Positions 5,753 to 12,582 of a stretch of DNA of 14,895 nucleotides are shown one piece after another. The notes under the pieces are model-generated. The model was given only the letters and a program-made list of their open reading frames with translations. It did not search any database and was not told where the DNA came from. Positions within the stretch are counted from its first letter, which is position 1, and every line of letters starts with the position of its first letter. The position numbers were made by a program, and so were the translations under genes. Location: NCBI GenBank assembly GCA_947304065.1, contig CAMZAI010000050.1, forward strand, positions 1 through 14,895, in the 5' to 3' direction. This DNA comes from an uncultured Clostridia bacterium (GTDB lineage: Bacteria; Bacillota; Clostridia; Lachnospirales; Lachnospiraceae).

Positions 5753-7876
5753 TCACCCTACAGGGCTTGCGTCCTGTGAATTGGTTTCTTCGTCTCCGGT
5801 CTCTGCAGCATCGCCGCTGTACTTCTCATCCGCCTCGCGAAGCTTCTGCTCCCACGCGGTCTCCTCAGGCCAGGTGGAGGTATCGAAGACGCGTCTGATC
5901 CTGTTGAAGTATACATGCAGCTTCTCCCTGATGTGCGGAGCCTGCATATAATCCGAATAGTCATCAGGGTACATCAGGTACTCGAAGAGGCGCGCCTTAT
6001 CCTCGCCGGGATAAGTCTGGGCGTAATCGTCGATAAAGTACGCATTCTCAATATTGTCGGATGAGAATATATACTTGTAAACGGGCTTGCCGTTATTGTA
6101 ATCGTAATGGTATGTGAAATCCGAAGGCTGGTATTCAAGCCATTCATCGATAAAGAGGTCATCGCCTGTCTTGCCCATCTCCTCGGCCTTGTCGATCTGC
6201 TTGTCGATCCAGTGGGAGATCTCATGGACAATGGTCTGCTGCAGGCAGTACTGGTAATTGTAATCGACCGCCAGCGCCCTCTCGTGTCCGAAGGCCGTCG
6301 CTACCGCGATCGCCGTATCGATATCATAGTCGTAGACCTTTCCGAAGCCTGCGCATATATATACCGCAAGAGTCTTCGTGTCTCCCTGCTTCATCTGGTC
6401 GAAGAAGCCCTCGGGATAGATGTCCAGCACCTCGTCGATCGCGTCGATGGTTTCCGATACCTTCTGCCAGTCGGTGGCAATGCTCAGCTTATAGCTGAAC
6501 TCGTTCGAGAATACCTCGCTGCCGAGATACATCGAGAAATTGTGCTTTTTCTCGAACTCGCGGCGCTTCGCGTCGACCTCCTCGGGAATATACGAAGCCT
6601 TTCTGAACACTTCCCCGGTATCGTCAGCATCGTCCGCAAGATAGTCCCATGCATTGACATAGATCTTGCCCTTCAAACTGTCGCAGGTCAGTATGTAAAC
6701 GACGTCTTCTTTCTTGTCCGGCTGCATGGCCCCGCTTAAGCCCGCTCCGAACGAAGGCACATCGTATCCGGAAATGCGCTTACCCGTTTCGAGATCGTAG
6801 CAGGTCAGGGAATAATACCAGTCGGATCCGCTGTACGAATAGATCTTTGTGATAATGCAGTTATTCTTCCAGTCGATCACCGGAGTATATATCTCCGATG
6901 CGGAAGTGATCTCAATGTTGGTGTCAGGCTCGTCGAGCGAAGCAGTGCCGGTCTTGTAAAGATTTTCCGCAGCAGTCTTATAATATCTGATCGTGGGATA
7001 AGGATTGCTGCCCGTAACGATGCATCCGTCCCCGTCGGGATTTGAGTATATGTTTATCCCGCTGAAGTCCGAGGTGGCGACGATCTCACCCGTATCCTTG
7101 TCCATGAGCATTGCGCTGTCAACGCCGTCATATTCGTCCCATGTGAGGATCGTCAGATATCCGCCGCTGCCGCTCTGGATATAGGCGTCCTTCAGCACTT
7201 TATTCTCGGTCAGGACAGTCTCCTCTCCCGTTCGGTAATCATATTTGAGCAGCTGTCCATCCATGGAATTGATATACCTGAGCGTCTGTCCGTCCTGATC
7301 GAATACGGCCGCAACATAGGAATGAGGAAGCGAGAAGCCGTATACCTGATTCAGCTCGCCGTCGAAGATGTCGAAGGTCATGTATTCTTCCCCGTCATCG
7401 TCGTAACGGTTCTGCTCTATCACGAACAGGTCGTCATTTACGGAGTCAAGTCCGCAATAGCTGTAAACCTCATCAAATTCCAGCGTCTTCATGGTCCCGT
7501 CGGCAGGGTTCAATGCAACGATCTTTTCGGTGCATCCGTACTCCGACGGCATAAGGATCAGCTTGCCGCCCGCCATGACCATCGAGCATTCCGAGTATTC
7601 CTCTTTGTCGAGTGCAAAGGAATATCCTCCGCTGTAGCCTGCCTTCTCAAAGCTGTCGCGTACTGTGGGTATCGGAGTGGGCGAAGGCTCGGGCGTAGGA
7701 GTGGGCTCGGGCGTGGGCGTAGGTATCGGCGTGGCGGTGGGCGCCTTCGTCGGTTCCTCTGTCACGACCGCAGTCGGTTCGGGAACATCGGGTTGTTCCT
7801 TATTGCAGCCCGCAAAAGCCGCGATCATGGCGATCACGACCAAAAGCAGGATATATAAACGGTTCCTTTTATTCAT
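5753..7876 (-). CDS. Lipoprotein with a beta-propeller-like region and a putative zinc metallopeptidase domain
   Basis: Protein of 707 residues. It begins with a lipoprotein signal peptide (KRNR, then a hydrophobic stretch 8-22) and lipobox FAGC with lipidation Cys24. A Pro/Thr/Glu linker (about 28-72) built from TPTPEP-type repeats follows, as is common in surface-anchored clostridial proteins. Residues about 83-435 are rich in short strands with GGKLILM, ALNPADG, YDYRTGE, DKDTGEI and CYDLETGK units, typical of PQQ/WD-like propellers. The C-terminal part (about 440-665) contains YPEGFFDQM (487-495) and the zinc motif HEISH (551-555) within HEISHWID. A Glu or Asp in PGEDKARLFE (623-632) is a likely third ligand. 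A peptidase acting on the outer face of the membrane is inferred, not proven. GGGAGAG precedes the ATG by about 8 bases. It is first in the transcript leading to thiN. I know of no named homologue. Confidence 0.75.
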   Translation of the reverse strand: MNKRNRLYILLLVVIAMIAAFAGCNKEQPDVPEPTAVVTEEPTKAPTATPIPTPTPEPTPTPEPSPTPIPTVRDSFEKAGYSGGYSFALDKEEYSECSMVMAGGKLILMPSEYGCTEKIVALNPADGTMKTLEFDEVYSYCGLDSVNDDLFVIEQNRYDDDGEEYMTFDIFDGELNQVYGFSLPHSYVAAVFDQDGQTLRYINSMDGQLLKYDYRTGEETVLTENKVLKDAYIQSGSGGYLTILTWDEYDGVDSAMLMDKDTGEIVATSDFSGINIYSNPDGDGCIVTGSNPYPTIRYYKTAAENLYKTGTASLDEPDTNIEITSASEIYTPVIDWKNNCIITKIYSYSGSDWYYSLTCYDLETGKRISGYDVPSFGAGLSGAMQPDKKEDVVYILTCDSLKGKIYVNAWDYLADDADDTGEVFRKASYIPEEVDAKRREFEKKHNFSMYLGSEVFSNEFSYKLSIATDWQKVSETIDAIDEVLDIYPEGFFDQMKQGDTKTLAVYICAGFGKVYDYDIDTAIAVATAFGHERALAVDYNYQYCLQQTIVHEISHWIDKQIDKAEEMGKTGDDLFIDEWLEYQPSDFTYHYDYNNGKPVYKYIFSSDNIENAYFIDDYAQTYPGEDKARLFEYLMYPDDYSDYMQAPHIREKLHVYFNRIRRVFDTSTWPEETAWEQKLREADEKYSGDAAETGDEETNSQDASPVG
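7665..7745. repeat. Low-complexity GC-skewed repeat encoding the Pro/Thr linker
   Basis: A run of degenerate six-base units (ggcgtg, ggtatc and ggctcg variants on the plus strand) encodes the PTPTPEPTPTPEPSP-type linker of the lipoprotein. Such tracts expand and contract by slippage, so linker length may vary between strains. Confidence 0.6.
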
Positions 7877-7910
7877 AGGTCTCTCTCCCTAAATAACTTT
7901 TTCATATGAC

Positions 7911-7939
7911 AGTATACTTCAAATGCCCCCCGTCGGCAA
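7911..7939 (-). promoter_or_regulatory. Predicted promoter for the lipoprotein-thiN transcript
   Basis: On the minus strand: -35 TTGCCG (7934-7939), 17-base spacer, -10 TATACT (7911-7916). It is the only convincing promoter upstream of the lipoprotein gene and gives a leader of about 30 bases. It points away from the glmM promoter in the same 198-base gap. Confidence 0.5.
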
Positions 7940-7971
7940 TATACCAAAAGGTTACCAATATTCGGGGACTA

Positions 7972-8000
7972 TTGAATGTTGACTTCGCAAAATGTATAAT
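7972..8000 (+). promoter_or_regulatory. Predicted promoter for glmM
   Basis: -35 TTGAAT (7972-7977), 17-base spacer and a perfect -10 TATAAT (7995-8000). Transcription would start near 8007, giving a leader of about 68 bases before the chosen glmM start. A short inverted repeat (caata 7956-7960, tattg 7970-7974) overlaps the -35 box and could be an operator, though with 5-base arms it may be chance. Confidence 0.6.
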
Positions 8001-8074
8001 ATTTTCCGTAAGATATGAGGAAGGCGCGTCCGCAGCCCCGGGCTGAATCCAAACGGATGCGTTCGAGAGGAAGA

Positions 8075-9427
8075 ATGGGAAGATACTTTGGTACAGACGG
8101 CTTCAGAGGTGAAGCCAACGTAAAACTCACGGTCGAGCACGCTTACAAGGTCGGCAGATACATCGGCTGGTACTTCGGCGCACACGACGGCAAAAAATGT
8201 AAGGTAGTCATCGGCAAGGACACCCGTCGGTCGAGTTACATGTTTGAATACTCGCTGGTTGCGGGACTGACCGCCAGCGGCGCGGATGTTTATCTGCTCC
8301 ACGTAACCACCACACCGAGCGTTTCCTACATTGTCAGGAGCGAGGATTTCGACTGCGGCATCATGATCTCCGCGAGCCACAACCCCTTCTATGACAACGG
8401 CATCAAGCTTATCAATTCCGACGGATACAAAATGGACTCACAGATAGAGGATCTGATCGAGAATTACATCGACGGTCTCGGCCCCGACATCCCCTTCGCG
8501 ACGGGCGCAGAGATCGGACGCACCGTGGACTACGCGATCGGACGTCACAGATACATCGGTTACCTCATCTCGCTCGCGACTCGTTCGTTCAAGGACATGA
8601 AGGTCGGCCTCGATCTGGCGAACGGATCGGCCACCACGGTTGCAAAGGGAGTTTTTGATACGCTCGGCGCCAAGACATATGTCATCAATTCCGAGCCCGA
8701 CGGCACAAACATCAATACAAACTGCGGCTCCACACACATCGAAGGCCTTAAGAAATACGTTGTCGAGAACGGTCTCGACGTCGGCTTCGCTTACGACGGC
8801 GACGCAGACAGATGCCTTGCTGTTGACGAGCGCGGCAATCTGATCGACGGCGACCAGATCATGTACATCTGCGGCGTTTACATGAAGGAACGCGGTGAGC
8901 TGAACAACAACACCGTAGTTACGACGATCATGTCGAACTTCGGCCTGTACAAGGCGCTGGACCGCGCAGGTATCTCCTACGAGAAGACCAAGGTCGGCGA
9001 CAAATATGTTTCCGAGAACATGGCTGCCAACAATCATTCGATCGGCGGCGAGAACTCGGGCCACATCATTTTCCGCAAGCACGCCGTAACAGGCGACGGA
9101 ATCCTGACCTCACTGAAGCTCATGGAAGTCATGCTTGAAAAGAAAATGAAGCTCTCGGATCTCGCGAGCCCCATGACTGTTTATCCTCAGGTATTAAAGA
9201 ATGTGCGCGTATATGACAAGCCCGCGGCACGCTCCGATGAAGACGTTGTAAAAGCGATCTCCACCGTTGAGGCACATCTCGGCAATACCGGCCGCATCCT
9301 CGTACGCGAGTCGGGTACCGAGCCCGTGATCCGCGTAATGGTAGAAGCCGGAACGCTCGAAGAGTGCGAGCGCGAGGTAGATTCGGTCATCGCGGTACTC
9401 AAAGAAAAAGGACATGTAGCCGAGTAA
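8075..9427 (+). CDS. glmM: Phosphoglucosamine mutase GlmM
   Basis: Cytoplasmic enzyme of 450 residues that converts glucosamine-6-phosphate to glucosamine-1-phosphate on the way to UDP-GlcNAc, peptidoglycan and teichoic acids. It starts with the family signature YFGTDGFRG (4-12). The phosphoserine loop GIMISASHNP (95-104) has catalytic Ser101; the metal loop is DGDAD (241-245), the sugar-binding loop GGENSGH (324-330), and the phosphate-binding loop RESGTEP (411-417). I chose the ATG at 8075 because homologues begin just before YFGTDGFRG and GAGAGG lies just upstream; in-frame starts at 8015 and 8057 would add 20 or 6 basic, unconserved residues. In many Firmicutes glmM follows cdaA and ybbR, but here it stands alone with its own promoter and a terminator. 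GlmM is favoured over phosphomannomutase by the N-terminal signature and length. Confidence 0.94.
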   Translation: MGRYFGTDGFRGEANVKLTVEHAYKVGRYIGWYFGAHDGKKCKVVIGKDTRRSSYMFEYSLVAGLTASGADVYLLHVTTTPSVSYIVRSEDFDCGIMISASHNPFYDNGIKLINSDGYKMDSQIEDLIENYIDGLGPDIPFATGAEIGRTVDYAIGRHRYIGYLISLATRSFKDMKVGLDLANGSATTVAKGVFDTLGAKTYVINSEPDGTNINTNCGSTHIEGLKKYVVENGLDVGFAYDGDADRCLAVDERGNLIDGDQIMYICGVYMKERGELNNNTVVTTIMSNFGLYKALDRAGISYEKTKVGDKYVSENMAANNHSIGGENSGHIIFRKHAVTGDGILTSLKLMEVMLEKKMKLSDLASPMTVYPQVLKNVRVYDKPAARSDEDVVKAISTVEAHLGNTGRILVRESGTEPVIRVMVEAGTLEECEREVDSVIAVLKEKGHVAE

Positions 9428-9446
9428 ACATCCAATGATAAAAAAC

Positions 9447-9513
9447 AGGGGACGGATCTTCTGTCCTGATGAAACGTCAGGCAGAATATCTGTCCCCTTT
9501 GTCTTTTCTTTTT
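9447..9513. terminator. Bidirectional terminator between glmM and the histidine kinase; compound copy B of the GGGGAC repeat
   Basis: A 52-base imperfect palindrome (9447-9498) folds into one long hairpin. The outer stem is aggggac (9447-9453) with gtcccct (9492-9498). Pairing then continues through a G-U pair, gat/atc, a mismatch, ttctg/cagaa and a one-base bulge to the inner cctgatg (9465-9471) with cgtcagg (9475-9481), closed by an AAA loop. On the plus strand a T-rich tract (tttgtcttttcttttt) follows and would end glmM; on the minus strand TTTTTT follows and would end the kinase operon. The minus strand holds ggacagaagatccgtcccc, one mismatch from copies A and C. Confidence 0.8.
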
Positions 9514-9517
9514 ACTT

Positions 9518-11914
9518 TTACTTCAGATTTGCCGCGATCTTCATTATCAGGTCCTCGCGTTTGAACGGCTTCGGAACATGAGCGTTCATTCCGACATCGA
9601 GAGCATCTTGTATATCGGATTCGAATGCGTTCGCAGTCATCGCGATGATCGGGATCGACGCAAGCTCGGGATTCTCGAGCGCGCGGATACGGCGGGTGGC
9701 CTCGAGTCCGTTCATAACGGGCATCGCCACATCCATCAGGATCAGGTCTATATCGCCGGGTACGGAATTCCTGACCGTCTCGACTGCATCTATACCGCAG
9801 GTCGCGGTTCGTATTGTGAAACCGAACTTTCCGAGGACATATTCGGCGAGCTTGATGTTTGTGGCGGTATCGTCGACCACAAATATGGTCTTGCCCGTGT
9901 AGTCCCTGTTCAACGCCTCGCGTATGGCAGCGTCCTCATCCGTCTTAGCGGTCTCTGCGGCTGCGGGCTCGAGAGGCACAACGATTATGAACTCGCTGCC
10001 CTTGCCGGGCGCTGTCTGCAGATCGATGGTACCTTCCATCAGATTGACGATATTCTTGACTATCGCCATGCCGAGGCCGGTACCCTGAGTCTCGTGAACG
10101 GCACCCTTGTCCTCTCTGGAGAACGACTCCCAGATATGCTCCTTAAATTCGTCGGACATACCGATACCGGTGTCCTTAACCCGGATCTCGTATATCAGGC
10201 GCTCGCCTCTGTCCTTAAGCTTTCCGGACAGCAGTACGCTTCCGCCCCTGTTTGTGAATTTATATGCATTCGACAGCAGATTCAGCAGTATCTGACGGAA
10301 TCTGAGCTTGTCGCAGTTAACGGTATCGTCGCCGAGAGCGTCGGTGTCAGTTTCGAAACTGATACCTTTTTCCTTCATCTCGTCACGGATCATATCCGCG
10401 CATTCCCTGAACAGATCCTTTATCTTGACAGGAGTCGGCGCCAGATCCATCTTTCCGCTCTCTATGCGGCTCATGTCCAGAATGTCGTTGATCAGGTTCA
10501 TCAGGTGGTCGCCCGCCGTAACGATCTTATCCAGATACTCCTCGAGCTTTTTCCTGTCGTCTATCTCCTCGAGCGCGAGCTTCGAGAATCCCGTGATAGC
10601 GCTCATGGGCGTACGGATATCATGCGACATGTTCGAGAAAAACTCGGTCTTGGCCGTATTGGCGCGGTTCGCGGCATCGACCGCGTCGACCAGCAGCTTC
10701 TGCCTGTCCTCAAGCTCCGCTTTCTGTTGTGCGATCAGCTTGTCCGCCTCGAGCTTCTGCGCGTGCATGCTGTCAACCACGGCCGCAGTGATCAGGATGC
10801 GTGAGATACGGTCGTCTCTGCGCTCGATGACACGATAGAATATATTGAGCCACCTGTCCTTCCGGGGCTCCTTAAATACAAAACCTCTCCTGTCTCCGGC
10901 ACTGAAAACCTGCGGATCGAAAAGGTCCATATTGCGGCACTCTTCTCCTGCCTCGGCATTTTCCTTAACGAAGCGGCAGATATAATCATTCAGCTCGCGG
11001 CAGGTGGTATCGGGATCGACGAAAAGGATGTCCTCCTGCTTGATTATACGGACGCGGTCCTCCAAAAGATCCGCGATATATATGCAGGCATGCTCCGATG
11101 CCAGCGTATCGATGATCATATCGTCGAGGCGCATACGCTCCAGCTCTGTATTCGAAATGAGCGTAGCGGAACCGAACGCCTTGACCGGCTTGCCCTGCTC
11201 GTCATACTCGGTAGTGTACTTTACACGGAAAGGAACGCGTCCCACAGTCAGCGGGATATCCGCCTCGAGATCGGTCTCACCGGCGTCGATCCTGCGCATC
11301 ATGTCGCGGTACATATCCGCGTAATCGGGCGGGAAGATACCTGCCTCGATCGCGGGCTCGGGATAATTCTCAACGATCGCCGGAAGCCCCAGATCGCGCA
11401 TGCAGCGGTAGCAGGGACGCATCTCCTTTGTCGCTACCGTATATTCCCAGTTGTATATATTAACCTGCTCGCTGGTCGCCACATATCTGTGCTCGATGTC
11501 GGCCAGCTCGTCCAGAGTGTGCTTCTCACTGGTGATATTCCTGATTGCCTCATAGACATATGCCGCATCCGGGCCTTTTTCGAGAAATACCATATAGCTC
11601 TTGATCCAAATGTAATCAATGCCGCAGCAGTTCTCGATCATGCTCCTCTTGGTCTCGCAGTTCTGCTCTTTGCCTGTCTCCACGCACTTTTTGACGCAGT
11701 TCAGGTAGACCTGCAGATTACCCTCATCGAGGCGGTCCTGCAGATCGGTCTGAAGATACTCTTCTCTGTCTATATTCAGCCCTATCTCGGGAAGATACTT
11801 GTCATTAATTAAAACGATCGAAACCCGGCCGTCCTTATACTCGATCACTGCGGCCGGACCTGAAAACTTACTGTAAATGACATCATCGAATCTTTTGTAA
11901 TCCTGTATACTCAT
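9518..11914 (-). CDS. Soluble hybrid sensor histidine kinase with PAS-like domains and a C-terminal receiver
   Basis: Protein of 798 residues without signal peptide or membrane segment, so it should sense a cytoplasmic input. Three PAS-like regions occupy about 15-130, 140-255 and 265-380. A coiled coil (about 385-422) leads into HisKA with phospho-acceptor His431 in NMSHDIRTP. The ATPase domain has the N box LLNLLSNAYKF (543-553), G1 DTGIGM (581-586) and G2 GTGLGMAI (611-618). The receiver (about 675-798) has acidic pair D681-D682, phospho-acceptor D728 in LMDVAMP, T760 and K782. The output is therefore another phosphorelay step, perhaps through an HPt protein elsewhere. I chose the ATG at 11914, 13 bases after the DJ-1 stop, because AAAGGG lies 9 bases before it. 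An in-frame TTG at 11998 would overlap the DJ-1 gene by 71 bases. The second PAS-like region has a CxxC (C168, C171) and the first a CC pair (C96-C97). Confidence 0.92.
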   Translation of the reverse strand: MSIQDYKRFDDVIYSKFSGPAAVIEYKDGRVSIVLINDKYLPEIGLNIDREEYLQTDLQDRLDEGNLQVYLNCVKKCVETGKEQNCETKRSMIENCCGIDYIWIKSYMVFLEKGPDAAYVYEAIRNITSEKHTLDELADIEHRYVATSEQVNIYNWEYTVATKEMRPCYRCMRDLGLPAIVENYPEPAIEAGIFPPDYADMYRDMMRRIDAGETDLEADIPLTVGRVPFRVKYTTEYDEQGKPVKAFGSATLISNTELERMRLDDMIIDTLASEHACIYIADLLEDRVRIIKQEDILFVDPDTTCRELNDYICRFVKENAEAGEECRNMDLFDPQVFSAGDRRGFVFKEPRKDRWLNIFYRVIERRDDRISRILITAAVVDSMHAQKLEADKLIAQQKAELEDRQKLLVDAVDAANRANTAKTEFFSNMSHDIRTPMSAITGFSKLALEEIDDRKKLEEYLDKIVTAGDHLMNLINDILDMSRIESGKMDLAPTPVKIKDLFRECADMIRDEMKEKGISFETDTDALGDDTVNCDKLRFRQILLNLLSNAYKFTNRGGSVLLSGKLKDRGERLIYEIRVKDTGIGMSDEFKEHIWESFSREDKGAVHETQGTGLGMAIVKNIVNLMEGTIDLQTAPGKGSEFIIVVPLEPAAAETAKTDEDAAIREALNRDYTGKTIFVVDDTATNIKLAEYVLGKFGFTIRTATCGIDAVETVRNSVPGDIDLILMDVAMPVMNGLEATRRIRALENPELASIPIIAMTANAFESDIQDALDVGMNAHVPKPFKREDLIMKIAANLK

Positions 11915-11927
11915 GTCCCCGAACCCT

Positions 11928-12491
11928 TTATGCTCTGTAAATAGATGCTTCAACCTGCGAAGCCTTCGCTTCTCCGAGAAGCTTCGAAACGATTGCAAGA
12001 CCGAATTCTATCGCACATCCCACGGATTTGCCGGTAATTATATTCCCCGAGATGACCGCAGGCCCGCCGACATAGCGTCCGCCGCCCAATGCGCTCTCAA
12101 AGCCCGGGAAACAGGTTGCGTCGTGGCCCTTTAAGAGGCCGTTCTCGCCGAGGACGGAGGGAGCCGCGCAGATCGCGCACACAAGCTTGCCAAGGTGGTC
12201 GTAGGACTTGATCATGTCCACAACGCCCTTGCTCGCCGCCAGATTCTTCGTACCGGGCATACCGCCGGGCAGAATGACAGCATCACCGTCTCCGTAGGTA
12301 AACTCGTCGTATTTGCCCGAAGAACCGAACTGCATATCCGTAACGATATTAAAGCCGTGCGATCCGATGACGTCCTTCATGCCGTAGGGCGATACCATGA
12401 CCGTATCGATCCCCGCGCGCTTCATGATATCTGCGGTCATCAGAGCCTCGACCTCTTCACATCCGTTGCACAACAAAAAGTAAGCCTTCAT
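11928..12491 (-). CDS. DJ-1/PfpI family protein (ThiJ-like)
   Basis: Protein of 187 residues with the flavodoxin-like DJ-1 fold. The conserved acidic residue is E15 in GCEEVEA (10-16), and the reactive cysteine is C108 in the nucleophile elbow VCAICAAPSVLG (104-115). ILPGGMPGT (73-81) and the late ATCFPGFE (125-132) also match the family. Members include DJ-1-like stress proteins and chaperone or glyoxalase/deglycase-like enzymes; which activity applies here cannot be told. AGGAGGT with a 9-base spacer fixes the start. Its own promoter lies upstream, and the histidine kinase gene follows after 13 bases, so the two form an operon. Extra cysteines (C8, C11, C105) lie near the active site in sequence, which may matter for redox behaviour. 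Confidence 0.9.
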   Translation of the reverse strand: MKAYFLLCNGCEEVEALMTADIMKRAGIDTVMVSPYGMKDVIGSHGFNIVTDMQFGSSGKYDEFTYGDGDAVILPGGMPGTKNLAASKGVVDMIKSYDHLGKLVCAICAAPSVLGENGLLKGHDATCFPGFESALGGGRYVGGPAVISGNIITGKSVGCAIEFGLAIVSKLLGEAKASQVEASIYRA

Positions 12492-12515
12492 ATAAACCCT
12501 ACCTCCTCGGGTAAC

Positions 12516-12544
12516 ATACTACCACAGAAAGAATTCTTGTTCAA
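12516..12544 (-). promoter_or_regulatory. Predicted promoter for the DJ-1/histidine kinase operon
   Basis: On the minus strand: -35 TTGAAC (12539-12544), 17-base spacer, -10 TAGTAT (12516-12521). It lies just beyond the terminator of the glycosidase operon and upstream of the DJ-1 ribosome binding site. The spacer contains the 10-base perfect palindrome aagaattctt (12529-12538), which could be a regulator site or chance. Confidence 0.5.
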
Positions 12545-12547
12545 CTC

Positions 12548-12578
12548 AAAACAGGAGCGGTGCTCCGCACCGCCCCTG
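12548..12578 (-). terminator. Strong Rho-independent terminator of the glycosidase operon
   Basis: On the minus strand a 12-bp stem (caggggcggtgc paired with gcaccgctcctg, one G-U pair, 3-base loop gga) is followed by TTTT. It begins 4 bases after the GH36 stop codon. The stem is long, GC-rich and almost perfect, so this is the clearest terminator in the window. It is not related in sequence to the GGGGAC repeat. Confidence 0.88.
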
Positions 12579-12582
12579 CTTA

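Noticed and set aside
7979..8000. TTGACT followed by TATAAT before glmM
   Set aside because: The spacing is only 10 bases, too short for a sigma-A promoter; TTGAAT at 7972 gives the correct 17.
7952..8380. 142-codon minus-strand frame across the glmM start and the divergent promoter region
   Set aside because: It covers the best promoters in the window and the conserved glmM N-terminus; no recognisable protein features.
9578..10804. Long open frame (408 codons) on the plus strand opposite the histidine kinase
   Set aside because: It mirrors the kinase codons, has no plausible ribosome binding site, and its translation has no recognisable domain. GC-leaning codon use often leaves such antisense frames open.
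11915..11998. Longer histidine kinase start at a TTG inside the DJ-1 gene
   Set aside because: It would overlap the DJ-1 coding region by 71 bases; the ATG at 11914 has a better placed upstream purine-rich site and starts just after the DJ-1 stop.
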